This document shows, piece after piece, positions 48,647 to 61,057 of a stretch of DNA of 64,000 bases. The translations under genes and the position numbers were made by a program. Source of the stretch: Cinnamomum chago (lineage: Eukaryota > Streptophyta > Magnoliopsida > Laurales > Lauraceae); the NCBI GenBank assembly GCA_038049695.1, contig CP142454.1:87814501-87878500 (forward strand), read 5' to 3'. The notes below the pieces were generated by a model, which worked only from the letters and a program-made list of their open reading frames with translations, had not been told where the DNA came from and did no database searches. The stretch's first letter is position 1; each line of letters opens with the position of its first letter.

Positions 48647-51600
48647 TTTCATATCTGACTGGTTGGAAAAAAAAAAAAAAAAGGCACAAAAGTCAATTTA
48701 CCCATTCCATCGATTATAAATCATGACCAGCACAACTGGAACAAGTAGCCTCGGTTGCCCAACAGCACCCCTGCCACGAAACTTTCTGTTAGCATAAGTC
48801 CTAAGGGAATCAAACTAATCTTCTTTACACAATTAAGTGTGGCCAACATAGAGCTACGCCAACAGGAATTTTACTATCAGTTTTGCTCATTTGTCAAACA
48901 TGTTTTGTGAAATAACAATTAAAACGAAGTAGCTCAAGAGTATGTGGGTAGGTACTTCATAAGCCCTCTAGCTCCATCTGCCATAGAATCCACAGTGTTA
49001 CCAAGCATGCGTATATAGACCAATGAACCAAGGAACCCTGCACCAAAGCTGAAGACAGAACAAGTCTGAGATGCACAATTTTTCATGCAATAAAAGTTTG
49101 CATCCCTATATACATCCACCAGAAGCAATCATGTATAAATTGCCATGAAATTCAACTCAATAACTTTTCTGAGGTATGGGTAAAGGTTTCAAGGAGCAAA
49201 GAAACTACATAACAAAAACAGGCTCCATAAAGGTCAGACACAAGACCAATGTCACAGTGAGAATGCCAGATTTACAGACTAGATTGCTAATTTTCTTGAC
49301 CAAGCAGGCTACAATTGAGATTTATGGTCAGCTTGCATTGGAAATTTAGAAGAAAGGACACTTTCTAGCTGTTATGAAGGTTGCTGATGGTATTTCTTCT
49401 CACTAGTGATTTAATGTCATAACTACGCATTCTTTTTTATGTTGTCAATAAAAAAGGGTCTTTTTGACCTATTCTTCCTTACATTCTTCCTGCTTCTACT
49501 CCTCATAAACCACCAGCATCACCAACCTCCTGGTGAGTTGGTCATACTCATGGAGGTAACTAAAGTGGAATTACAGTAGTGTCATCAAAAAATGTCACCC
49601 AAAAATCTATAACTCGAAATGTGCAGAGCAATCTGTGTAGTACGATTAAGGACAAATCCAATAATCAGCTCTTGCCATTAGATTGTTCCCCTGTTTTGCA
49701 CCATAAATTGCATCAAGACAGAGCGAGGTTTAATCTATGTTACTTGAGACAGAAGACATTGGAAAGGGCTCCCCCAAAAAATAGCAAGTCTACAATCACC
49801 CGGAACTACAATATTGATTAAACAACTAAAGAGACTGCATCCCCCAAATCGAACAGCCAAAATATGATAATCCCGGTCTGGCTGCTAAGTCAAAAGTGGC
49901 TGTGCCCCAACTAGGAGCTAGATATGCCTTCATATGAGCTGGAGGACTAGAAATGCCTTCATATGAGCTGGAGGAGGAAGTGCCCTGCCTCTATTCCATG
50001 TATAGTAGCTAGCTATGATTCATTCCAATCCACAATCTATGGTAAAACTATAGAAGTCTCACCAAAAATAAAAATCAAGAAACAATACATTGGATTCCTA
50101 AAAGAGTCATGACTGCCACGTAGAATGGTTTTCCGCTTCCTAACAGCTTAAGCTTTTGGGATGTAGTGGCTGGTCAGACTTGACATGGTATCAGAGCCAC
50201 GCCAGGTCTCGAGTTTGAACCCCGGGAAGGCATTGTTCCCCCAGGTCGCATAGACAAAGACGTATTGCTTGGGTAGGCACGTGTGGGTTGCGAATTTGAA
50301 TGGCATCCCATTCGAGGGAGGTGCTAAGTAGAATGGTTTTCGGCTTCCTAACAGCTCAAGCTTTGGTGATGTATTGGCTAGTCGGACTTGACAATGACCA
50401 CATCAAACAGTACCTGGCTTGGACAAACTAAACCACACTAGCTCAACAAAGGAAAACGGAAAGAGCATTATGAGCTATAAACAGAACCTTTTCATATAAA
50501 TATTCTTAAACACAACAATCTTAAACTTTCTGAGGTTTGAAAATTGAATCAGTGACTACTGGTACATCAATCCTGTACATACCTCACTGCAATTTCTGGA
50601 GAATAAGAAACATATGCAGAGAACACGCCAATGCTGCCTATCCCCAAAGTGAGAGTTTGCAATTTCTGCTTCAGCTGTAGAAACAATTATCGGATGTATA
50701 AAAATCGCCGACTCACTGCACTTGCCTCAAATATCGTATTCATGCACAAATCAAAGTGAGGGACGCAAAGGCTTAACAATCTGTTGTAGTAGTCCATACT
50801 CAATAATATATTGTGTGGGTTGTGACAAAATTTTACGTTGGCTGTCCACCTATCTAATGCAACCCTACTCCTTTATCGGGGCTTGGGACCGACGGTAAAA
50901 ACTGGTAAAGTTTATACCCCATAATATAATTACCTTAAAATATTTTTCTCTTGCCTGAGCTGCTAGTACTTTAGGATCCCCTCGAACCTTCTTGGAATCA
51001 CGCAACAAGACATCCTGTAAATGTAAGATACATCAGAAACGCAATACCAAAATTATAAAGCATTCAATAGCAACTGTATTGCTTTTGGAAAAAGAAAAGC
51101 CAAAGAAACTACCTTATGGCAGGCTGAGAATATGAGAATCATCAAACAGCACTAATTGAAATAGTTTTTGTTTTACCCAAAAAAAAAAAAAAAATGAAAT
51201 AGTTTTTGTCATCCAGAACATAACTAAATATCTTAGACAAGATATCCATTTTCTAATGGAAGTAGTGTACTGTATCTTTCATCCAAATCAATGTTTTAAA
51301 GAGCAGTTGTGTAAATGCAACAAGCCCAGATGTCTTAAGAGTTTTCAAGAATGTGTTCTCCCAGAAGAGGAAGTATTGATTTTTCAGGTAAATCGAGGAA
51401 TGGGGCTCACTTACACTGCCTCCAGTTGCAGCCTTGTTTGCTCGATCCCACTTCTTTTGTTCCCGTCTTGTAGGAACGAATCTCCACTTGGGTGCCTCAC
51501 CACCAGAACTCTAAAAATACATTCAATCAGCCACTCTGGAAAAGTAAATCACAAGGGGAGAAGAAGCAAAGATTTTTGACCCCCAAACCATTTATCTTAC

Positions 51601-52999
51601 ATCTGTTGCCAATTGTCCACTTCTCGTAGCCTCAACTTGCAATTCCAACACAGGTTTGGGAGGCGCGACCAGCTCCTTACTCAAATCAATTTCCACACTA
51701 TACCAAACTATCAATTTCATAAGAGGCAGAACAAACCACATTTTCCATTCTATACTCATAACTCAATGTATTCAACAAAAATATTCAAGACAAGAAACCA
51801 AAAGATCAGACCTGTCAAGGCTCATGGCTCTGTTTAAGCTTAGGAAACCTGATTCTTCCTGCCAAAAAAATTAGAGAATTTTAATTAATTAACTAGAAAA
51901 CAAACCATATATGTCATTTGGCCCATTCATATTGTAGGATATTACACCCGATTGAGCTACAATTATCCCAAAACCAATTGGTGATAGGAAACTACACTGG
52001 TAGTTTTATAGTAAGGGAGAGGGCTCGAACACAATTATGACCGCTCAGAAGCGAGGGTTGGACGTTGACCCGCCGCGACTCCTGTTGCGAGCTTTGATAC
52101 CACTTACCACTTGTAGAATCTTACACCCCATTGAGCTACCACTTATCCCAAAACCAATTGGTGATAGGAAACGACAAAACAATAGTTTTATGGTGAGGGT
52201 GAGTGATCGACCACAATTATGACCACTCAGGAGCGAGGGTTCCTGAGGGTGGACGTTGACCGGCACACCCACCGTGACTCTAGTTGCAAACTCGCAAAAC
52301 GCGTGTCCCCTAACTCGAACACCCAACCTATTCTGATACCACTTACCACTTGTAGTATTTTACGCCCCATTCAGCTACTACTTATCCCAAAACCAATTGG
52401 TTTCCATTAAGCTGCCTCTTAGAAACTGCACATCAATAGTTTTACGGTGATGGCAAGGGCTCATGAGCGAGTAGCGAGGTTGGATGTTGACATCAACACA
52501 TATGTCATACCACATTCCATCCACCAGGAGATGCAGTTTTCTTTTCTTTTTAGCTGGACCCTTTGGTTCAATCAGAGGAGAATGTACGGTGGATGATCAA
52601 GGAAGAGAGAGAAAGAACCTTGGCATTGGACGGTGGGGATTGAATTGATGAGGGTGAGGGTTGGAAGAGAGTCCTCTTCATGCGGGACATGAAATCCTTG
52701 TTCCAAATGAAGTCGTCACTGGTGAGAGGGTCGTCATCGTCCCCTCCCCAATACTTTCGTAGCTTCGTCGTGGTGGGGGGTCCTCCGTAATCTCCAGGAG
52801 CGACGCCTGTCGACCATTTGAGCGGCTTCTTCTTTGGGAGGATGACTCGGCTCTGCCTACGGCTCGGGTCCAGCTCCTGCGAGTCCTCCGAAATCGGTGT
52901 CGCTGCGGAGCTGGGAGAGATGTAAGAGGAGCCGGAGCCGGAGCCGGAGCTGGAGCTGAAACTGAAGCAGCGGGTGCTTATCGAATTCAGAACTGCCAT
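48110..52999 (-). CDS. CGL160: CGL160, chloroplast ATP synthase assembly protein (Atp1/UncI-like)
   Basis: Nine exons in transcript order: 52619-52999, 51812-51858, 51601-51697, 51415-51510, 50934-51014, 50583-50674, 48956-49048, 48702-48785, 48110-48248. All junctions are GT-AG with consistent phase, giving 369 aa. The start is the ATG at 52999 in context GCCATGG; an upstream TTG is not a start. Residues 1-45 are Ser-rich, as in a chloroplast transit peptide. A conserved stromal part follows (KWSTGVAPGDYGGPP, LRKYWGGDDDDPLTSDDFIWN, and later PKWRFVPTRREQKKWDRA). The last 135 residues are hydrophobic with about four membrane spans (TLTLGIGSIGVFSAYVSY, FGAGFLGSLVYIRML, PRLLVPVVLVMIYNRWN, LIPMLVGFFTYKIATFV), the Atp1/UncI-like domain. 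In Arabidopsis CGL160 promotes assembly of the CFo c-ring and its joining to CF1 in thylakoids. Introns carry miniature retroelements. The gene looks intact. Confidence 0.9.
48329..48418 (+). mobile_element. Short SINE or tRNA pseudogene in CGL160 intron 8
   Basis: TAACTCAGCTGGTTAAGGAC is a good A-box match and GAGTTTTGAGTACCC a weak B box, about 30 nt later, followed by an A-rich end. No complete cloverleaf can be drawn. Confidence 0.45.
48558..48682. repeat. Poly-A / (GA)n / poly-A compound repeat in CGL160 intron 8
   Basis: An A run, about 27 GA units (48590-48643) and a second A run (about 48666-48681), ending 20 bases before exon 8 on the minus strand, i.e. beyond its splice donor. Confidence 0.9.
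50114..50393 (+). mobile_element. Complete TRIM (terminal-repeat retrotransposon in miniature) in CGL160 intron 6
   Basis: Two 72-bp direct repeats (50114-50185 and 50322-50393) start TG and end CA and agree at about 63 of 72 positions. TGGTATCAGAGC, complementary to the 3' end of initiator-Met tRNA and the standard primer-binding site, begins directly after the left repeat at 50186. The purine run CGAGGGAGG ends just before the right repeat, as a polypurine tract. ATGAC flanks both ends (50109-50113 and 50394-50398), a 5-bp target-site duplication. There is no coding capacity, so it depends on another element's enzymes. Confidence 0.85.
51930..52500 (-). mobile_element. Tandem TRIM-like array, three LTR-like units, in CGL160 intron 1
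   Basis: Three related units of 180-240 bp have their shared end (forward TTGTAG.AT.TTAC.CCC.TT) at 51932, 52111 and 52350, each followed by CCCAAAACCAATTGGT. On the minus strand two of the units end CTACA and are followed nine bases later by TGGTATCA(A/G)A, a primer-binding-site-like motif (forward GATACCAC near 52096 and 52335). This is the layout LTR-internal-LTR-internal-LTR. Confidence 0.6.
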
Positions 53000-54690
53000 G
53001 GCCACAACGAGGGTCGGGAATTTCAAGCTTTTGGGGATGTGGAAATGGAAAATGGAGATATCACTCTCTGTGTGTGTGTTTTCGTCTGTTTGTTTAGTGG
53101 GTTTTGGGTGTCCACACGTTTGGTAGTGGTAGGGTTATCATCTAAGGGCTAGAATTGTCTTGATGGGAATATGGGAGCGTCAGGCATGAGCTTGTGTGGT
53201 TCATACATTGGGATAAAGGGGGATTTTCAAATAATGGATTAAGTGTTTGTCTTATTTCAAACAAATTACATAAGTTTCAAAACTTTACGAATTAGTCTAT
53301 AAGCTTTTCGATAAATTCTCAATTAAAGACAGTCTATTGCCATTTAAAGGTGTTCTTTTTATCGACTTTTCTCCTCAAAATTTTAAAATACTCAAATTAC
53401 CGTACATTTAAAGTCACGACATGGTTTTGGGAGACACTACATGCAACTAATCGTCATGAGGATACAGGTTGAGGACAAGACACCAATAAAGAAAATGAGG
53501 AGAATATAGAGGAAGTGGAGGAGGGTTTTATTTCAACAAAAGGGGGATTTGATTATTTAAAAAAAAATCGAGGAAAAAGAGTTGTTAAAAATAACTTTAA
53601 ATAGATGAATGACCTTAATTAAATGCTTTCTATAAAACTTAGGGATTGATTTAAAGAGTTTGAAAACTTGTGTCATTTTTTTTAAACAAGGTAAAGACTT
53701 AAGGCTTTATTTGGATTTTTTTTCCCTATAAATAGAATACGAGGAAAATCAATAAGGTAAATAATTATTCCAAAACATCTTACGATTGGAACTCCATGAC
53801 CTTAACTAAATTCTTTCTTTATTCTCAACATACGACATTTTCTCTTAGCGGTCAAAGTTTAAATAATTTCTACAAAGTTGTTTATAAAATAAAGGTATAA
53901 TATCCTACAATACAATATCCTATGGATGTAGGATATCACATAAGATATTAAATAATATAATATGTGTGATATCATATGTCTCTAGATTATCACACAAATA
54001 GTTCTACAGGAATTTATTAAATTTTATCCGTTGACGACGGGCAAACGCCAAGTCTTAGTACCGTTGAATGGCAAACTCAAACATAAAAAATAAATGAAAA
54101 AAAATAAAAAAAAATTCAGAGTGGAGCTCACTTGTTGAATATATGAGCCGCTTAAAAATAATGTCATTTTAGCCTGCAGGGGATTCCATACATAGATTTA
54201 TGTGTGTCGTGCCCTTACCTATTACGGTCGAGAAGAATTAGGGCCCACCACCCTTAGTCGAATCCACGTTATAGCCTTGTGCTTCGATCCTCAATTCACA
54301 CTACTTTAATACCCAAAGGGTTGGCCAAGTGGTCAAGACTATGTTTCATTCCTTTTTCGGAGTTAGAGGTCTTGATACTAACCCCCGGTTCCCCCCTCTT
54401 GAAGAACCGAAGGTTGGGTCCACTTGTGCTACCATTTAGGGGTCATATGAGTTTTACTTGACTTCTCTCCGAGGGAATAGTTTAGTACAAAGAATTGGAA
54501 ACCCCCGCCAGCACAAATAAAAAAAAAAAAACAAAAGAAAAAAAAAAAACCTCACACTACCTTGTGGCCAACCCCACATGGCATGGAACTCTACGATGGG
54601 GCCCCACATGGATATCAAGTGGGTCCCACAGTCCGATTCAGCACCTGACGAAAACATGACTGAAGCTGCCTATGCACATAAAACAAGTGG
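53000..54690. other. Intergenic between divergent CGL160 and 14-3-3 genes
   Basis: The start codons are 1.85 kb apart. The region should contain both promoters. Its only clear element is the SINE at 54308-54551, which sits within about 300 bp of the 14-3-3 start. The rest is AT-rich without motifs I can defend. Confidence 0.5.
54308..54551 (+). mobile_element. SINE (tRNA-derived) upstream of the 14-3-3 gene
   Basis: The head GGTTGGCCAAGTGGTCAAGA resembles a tRNA-Leu/Ser A-box region, then CTAACCCCCGGTTC and an A-rich tail (54520-54549). TCACACTACTTT (54296-54307) and TCACACTACCTT (54552-54563) flank it, a 12-bp target-site duplication with one mismatch. The element lies about 145 bp upstream of the proposed TATA box. 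Confidence 0.7.
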
Positions 54691-54696
54691 GAACCC

Positions 54697-54703
54697 TATA
54701 AAC
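54697..54703 (+). promoter_or_regulatory. TATA box of the 14-3-3 gene
   Basis: TATAAAC about 150 nt upstream of the start codon, giving a leader of roughly 115 nt. Confidence 0.5.
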
Positions 54704-54847
54704 GTCTACAAGGCTCGTATTTACAGTTCTGCCATTGTGCGCTTTTTTCTCCGCCCTCCGCTCCCCCTGGTCTCATAGAGAAAAAGATCGAAGCTTTCCA
54801 AACAAGAAGAAACAAAACCATCCAAAAACCCTAATTCCAGATCCGCC

Positions 54848-56575
54848 ATGGAGTTTACCAAAGAACGCGACAACTTCGTCTACATCGCAAAGCTTGCAGA
54901 GCAGGCAGAGCGCTACGACGGTAACAATCTCCCTTTTCTCCATCCGATCCAACCCTAGGGTTAGGGTTTTTAGGGTTTTTGTACATTTCGAATCATTCCT
55001 CTTTTCTTCCTTGCAGAAATGGTCGATTCGATGAAGAAAGTTGCGAATTTGGACGTCGAATTGACAGTCGAGGAGCGAAATCTCCTCTCGGTCGGATACA
55101 AGAACGTGATCGGCTCTCGGCGCGCTTCTTGGCGGATCCTCTCCTCGATCGAGCAGAAGGAGGAGTCGAAGGGGAACGAACACCACGTGAAGCGGATCAA
55201 CGAGTATCGGCAGAAGATTGAATCGGAGCTTTCGAGTATATGCAATGATATCATGCAGGTGATCGACGAGCATCTGGTTCCGTCTTCTTCAGCTGGAGAA
55301 TCGACTGTGTTTTACTACAAGATGTGAGTGAGTGATCTTGTGTTTGATTTAGTGATAGTTTGGATTTTTAGGGTTTGGATTCTTGTTTCTTTGATTGCAG
55401 GAAAGGGGATTATTATCGTTATCTTGCTGAATTCAAAGCTGGGAATGAGAAGAAAGAAGCCGCGGATCAGTCATTGAAAGCGTATGAGGTATTCCTTCTG
55501 ATTCTTCTTTTGTTGTTCTTTGATGAAAGATGAGCATCTTATGACTGTGCTACGAGCTCTTGGTTGAAGTTAAGTTTGGTAAGGTGTGGTTTTTTATGGA
55601 GTTGTTTTGGGAGAAGAATTTGCTAGATCTGGCTGGATGCAGTATATAGGACTGGAAGTCTGATGATGAAAGCTTGTACTTATAATTTTGAAGTAGTTTG
55701 TGTTATTTAGGTTATTAGATTAATTGAACTGCGAACCAGGTACCGATGGAATGCCCCTCAATCAAGAGTCCACTGAGGGGCTAAGATCAGCTAATTGGAT
55801 GGCTCAATTTGATCGATGGTCATGATTGTATGATTTTATGGCTCTGGTACCATTTTGAATAGTAGAGGAACTCTAAATAAATTTGTATTGATTATGGAGA
55901 AGAGACGTGGTGATGGAAGTGACAATTAAAGAAGGTAAATCCAATCAAGATCTTTCCCTAGAAAGCATTTAATTATATCACTGGTAAGAATCTTACTATT
56001 TTATTCTAACATATAATAACAAACTCAACGGCCCTCATATCAGCTGGATGCCTGAATTAAGTTCCCAATTTCTTTGGCACATGTTCTTGCATTTTTTTTT
56101 CCATTGTAGGTTTATGAGAAAAATATTATCATTATGTCTGTGAATGGTTAATAAATGGGATTCTGTGCTGGCATTGATGCACATGGTTCATATGAGTGAA
56201 TCATATGGTCATTATGTGGGGGGTTTTTTTTTTTTAATTCTTATTGTGTTGAAATTTTGACTTGGGATATCCATTCTCTCCACCTTACTCCTTTATGTCA
56301 ATTTCCTTGGTATATAAGGAATAATGTTGTTTTCCAGCCTCTACTGTTGGTTCTGAATATGTTTACATGCACCATCTGCAGAAAGCTTCCACCACAGCAG
56401 AGGGAGAGCTGTCTCCTACGCATCCAATCCGATTGGGACTGGCATTGAACTTCTCAGTGTTTTATTATGAGATTATGAACTCACCTGAGAGGTATGCAAA
56501 CTTTTTTTTTCCTTTCTTTTCTGGGAGTTCATGATGAATTTGCGTATCCCCATCGTGGTATTTCTGCCTGATGAT

Positions 56576-56608
<33 letters not shown>

Positions 56609-59600
56609 CCAACTTAATTTCTGCAGAATCTGATGGCTTGTCATTTATATTTCAGGGCTTGCCATTTAGCGAAGCAAGCTTTTGATGAAGCCATTTCTGA
56701 GCTTGACACCCTGAGTGAAGAATCTTACAAAGATAGTACTTTGATTATGCAACTTCTACGGGACAACCTCACCTTATGGACTTCTGACATTCCAGAGGAT
56801 GGAGGTAATAGATGAATTGTGTATGGCCCATCTGGGCTCTGTTGTGAATGTTCTATGGGTATAAGGCTAGTTTTTTAATACTTACTCTCCATTGGTCGGT
56901 GCGGCTTAATGTCCCTTTATAATTACAATCTCAGATAGGGCCTTGAAACCAAAAGTACATACATTTAGGCTTTTCCATTTTAAATAAATATTTATGTTCT
57001 TTTTTCAGCCTTCAAGCCATATTTCAGTCTTTTATCCCATATTTTGCAATCTTGGCCGGAACTTAGTTTGAAGTTCTTAGTGCTCGGAAATAGTAGCATT
57101 CTTGAAGCTTTGTTTACACTTAACATATTGGAAATTTGAAAAAGTTAACTTCTTGTGGATTGTGAAACAACGGGAACAATGTTCATGATGGCTTTCTGCA
57201 TTGTGCATAACAAGTTGTATTTTCTTACTTTTAGTTTGTCAAAACTGGAAACATAGTTATGCTGAGATAAATTTGCATTATTTGCATAAAATGTCATTTT
57301 CTATATGATTGGTATTGTTTAATGAAAACTAAGATTTTTTTTTTTCTCTAAATTTTATAAAGCACATGTTTGGATTAGTGTGATAAAACATACATATGTA
57401 TAATATGAGGTTACGTTTGAAAATATAAGAATGACCTTATTTGCATAAAAACTGTTCTTTAAAAAACTGCATAGAGACAGAAATGAACACGAGAGCCATC
57501 CACGAAGGGACTGAACCAAATGGATCTACATGTAGAACCATCTTCATAACAAAATGAACTACTACATCAAAGCTATCTTCTACACCTTACACGAGCCATG
57601 CTAATCTAACCCAATTTAAACTTAATTTAAGAATAGAATCACAAAATATTAAAAAATTGACTAAAATGCATACAAGACCCCAAAATTTACCTAATATTAG
57701 GCCATGTTTTGAGTCTGAATCTAAGGAATTTGTAGGATTTCTCAGAATAGCAGTAGATTTCAGATAAACCTTTTAGTCTGTTATTAAATACTCAGAATAG
57801 ATACTAAGGAATACAAGTCATCTCATTAGGAAGTTTTGGTACTTTATATTTTACCTCCTTTTTTGCCTTTGAACTGTCTACGTTGATCTTGATATTTTAT
57901 GAAGATTTATTTTAGCCTTACCAGTGACCACTGTGTTGCCAATTGTGGTAGGTCTCACATGACATGTCACATTTATGGGCCACCCAACAATCTTTGTGGC
58001 ATCCCTCACTTGCATCTCCTATTTACTTTCCCTATTTGATGACGGTTCCTAACCCTTATTGATCTCCAAACTAGGATTAGGGTAGAATATATAGTTGTCC
58101 AATTAGAGATCTATTAGGAATTTCAAATCCTGTTCAAATTAGCATGGGCAACCAACCCACATGGTTTTCATCCTTCACCGCTTCTTGCTACATTAGAAGG
58201 GAGATTACTGAATGGAGAACGTTGGGGGAGAGACTTACCTTGGAGATCAGTTTCATCACTTTGAGGGAACCCTCAACTGCTCTCCAGCGGTGCTGCCAGA
58301 GGGGGCAATGGTGGCTGACGTGGGGAGTGGGGTTTGAGGTGAGGTTAGTTTAGGTATTATGTGGTGTGCAAAGAAATTTTCAAATTCAATGGTGGGTGTA
58401 GAGAGAGAGAGGGTGTGCAAAGAAAAATGAGGGGTGCATTTAGAAGCTCTCCTTTTCGATTTTTTTAACTTTTTAGTTATTTCCAGAGATGACCCTTACT
58501 TTTTAACCGTCCAGCCCACTTATGGGCTCATATGAAAGAATGCGGCCACTTCTGTTTTTTTAAACCATCCAGCCCACTTTGATTTTTTTTTAACTCTAGT
58601 AGGATATGGGCTCTATCAAAATTCTAACATTTTAAATATTTATTCTAATTTTTTTACATATATATTTATGTATCTTTTTAAAAAAATATAGAAATGAAAG
58701 ATATATATTTATAGGGAGACTCTCCTGTGAGAGTAAGGGGTGGGGGGCTTTATGTGAGGGCCCGCACCCCTTACTCTCACAATATCGTGAGAGTTACTCT
58801 CCCGAGAGCATCTCCCATACTTATATATTTCAGAAACATTTCGCTAAAATTCCGAATTGGCCAAAATGTTTCAGTTTGGATGCCACAACAAAATGGGTCC
58901 GAAACAAATTTCACAACACTGCTCTAGCAGCCCGGTATTGATTCAAGAATTACTTTATGTGACTTCACTTTTTTCATCTAGGAAAATGAATGTTCATCTG
59001 TTCAAATCATCTGTTCTTTGTTCTACTGGTATATATAGTCTGTTAATTCTGTAAATCTTGAGGCTTCTTGTTAGTTGAAATGAAGCCTCACAAGTCACAA
59101 GACAGGCAGGGGTTACTACTCTCTAAAAGATCTCTCTAACATGGTGCATAAAGGCCATGAATTTCGTTGTTTTTGTAACCTTTTCAATAAGACCTATGAT
59201 TGCACAAAATGGTCAGAGGAAGGAATGGTAAAATGCACGCATGCGCACACACATTTACTAGTTTAGAATTTGGTTTATTTTTTTTCTTCCTAGGTTTTAA
59301 TATTGAAACATAGTTCATTTGGGTTAGGAACCTGAGGAGCAAATCACTTTAGAAGTAGATTTGCTAAGAATTATAGTTTTGCGTTGTTAGATTAATTACT
59401 TGGTTTTACAAGTATGTATCTAATGATTCCTGTGATGGGTCCTGGCAATTAATGTGGAAAAAGAAAAATACCTGTATTTTCTGCCCCAAGTCCTTCATTA
59501 GAGCTAAGTATTTAGTTTGTTTCGAAACAGCCAATGCCTTTTAAATCTCTTATGCTTCCCCTTTATTTTGTTATGTACTTGTTGCATTGCTGAAAACCTC

Positions 59601-61057
59601 AAACCTACTGCTTGAGTTGCGTACTTTTAACTTGCGACCGAGCTATAGCAAAAAATACACTGCAATCACAGAAAATTTGACTAATTTGATAGACAGTAGA
59701 CACTATCATTCATTGGTGATTTTTTTTATCCCTTTCAAAACCCTTTTAAAGATGAGATCTTTACATTCACCCTTAATTGTGATTGGCGGTGGTCCCAGGT
59801 GGGCCCTGCAGTTGGACATAAACAGTTAACAATTAAAGCTGAAACAATGGATATACATGATATTCAGTTTAAAGCCTTTGGCACCTGAAAAGGATGAAAT
59901 GTGGAATCAATTTATGGTATTGGCTTCATGTGGTGGCTATCGTTAACTCTCTAGTTTCCATGGTTTGTCAAATGAAATTCAATTTGAGCAACTGCACTGG
60001 TCATGATTTAGCAATTTTGACCAGCCCAAAGTGCTAAGCTTGTGAGGTAGAATTGACTTCTCAGCAATTAATGGAATTTATTTAGGTACAATCTGCACCC
60101 AGTTTCTTCGATTATTGTACTTTCAAACTTTATTTCATTGCTGGATGATAGATTTGATCATTGATTTCTGCCTGCTTTTTGGGTGAGACTTCATCTTACT
60201 CATTTCTCACCTATTTGGTACAACACAGAAGATGCTCAAAGAATGGAGAGTGCTGCAAAAGGTGGTGGGGGTGCAGATGCTGAGGTGAAAATTTTAAAAT
60301 GTGCTTCTTAGCTTCTTCTAAAAAATAAAAAAAATAAAAAAAAATATTTACGGTGGACTCAAACTCATGCACCCACAAACAACACATGCCCCTACCTACC
60401 GGGGGCAAAATGTTGTTTGTACTTTGCTCTTAATTTGCACTATATGACATGGGGATAAGATTGGTGAATAAAATATTATACTTGATGGCATTGTATGTAC
60501 ATATAGAGTTCATTGTTTGAGGACCCAGAATCTTATCCCCACCAATAAATACCTGCCCTAAAAGAGGCCATTTTGAAAATCTTTTTCATATTATGTTTCA
60601 CCATGATTATGTAAAGACCATGATTCCTGTTATCATCTTCAAGTTCCCATTGGATCTCACGGAGCCATGGGCACCACATGTACACTGGACAATGGAAAGT
60701 GTATTATACTTGTATTACCTGTGATTTTCTAACTAGGTTTGACTCAATAAATAGTTCATAGAGTTGGGTGAGTTGAAGTTGACCCCAATATAGTTGGAAC
60801 ATTGCTTTGATGGTGATGATAAAAGTTGAATGAGTTGAATGGATCTACTAGTTGTGAACTAGTTCTCAGTCAGACTCACCTGAGTTACTTGACTCGATTT
60901 TTTGCAAAAAAAATGTCATGTTCTGAATACTGATATTACCCATTAGTTTGGATAGTGTATAATATCCTCATTTATCCAATGTGTATAATCTAACTGCAAG
61001 CATTTGGCTATTCAACTGAGCCCAAATTTTCTGTGTAATTTTTTCTCTCTCCAGTGA
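54848..61057 (+). CDS. GRF: 14-3-3 protein, epsilon group
   Basis: Exons 54848-54920, 55017-55323, 55401-55488, 56382-56491, 56656-56804, 60229-60284, and a seventh starting at 61055 that contributes only the stop TGA (61055-61057). Phases agree and the product is 261 aa, a normal length. The protein is a cytosolic and nuclear dimer that binds phosphoserine/threonine clients such as nitrate reductase, H+-ATPase and kinases. Seen: the hallmark [20 protein letters not shown], the groove helix [11 protein letters not shown], the second hallmark [19 protein letters not shown], and a short acidic variable tail ending GGGGADAE. The presence of extra introns in the N-terminal half, starting in codon 25, is typical of the plant epsilon group, whereas non-epsilon genes have fewer. 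Intron 5 is 3.4 kb and carries repeats. If intron 6 is retained, the reading frame continues VKILKCAS and stops. Confidence 0.95.
56580..56608. repeat. Poly-T run in 14-3-3 intron 4
   Basis: About 29 T, some 45 bases before the acceptor of exon 5. It may act as a long pyrimidine tract. Confidence 0.85.
58714..58816. mobile_element. Short MITE in 14-3-3 intron 5
   Basis: The ends GGGAGACTCTCCTGTGAGAGT and (inverted) GAGTTACTCTCCCGAGAGCATCTCCC pair with each other, and GTGAGAGTAAGGGGTG pairs with CACCCCTTACTCTCAC inside. The GAGCATCTCCC end is shared with the fold-back element at 27.65-27.89 kb, so the two are related. Confidence 0.55.
60315..60408 (-). mobile_element. SINE-like, in 14-3-3 intron 6
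   Basis: Minus strand: a GCCCCCGGTAGGTAGGGGC head, GAGTTTGAGTCC as a B-box-like motif, and a T-rich end (forward A-rich at 60320-60343). It begins about 30 bases after the donor of exon 6. Confidence 0.4.

Noticed and set aside
53000-53026. Upstream TTG start of CGL160 adding nine residues
   Set aside because: TTG is not a plausible plant start here, while the ATG at 52999 has a strong context and begins a transit-peptide-like sequence.
58144-58353. 69-aa frame in 14-3-3 intron 5 as a separate gene
   Set aside because: No domain, no promoter or splice support, and not conserved-looking.
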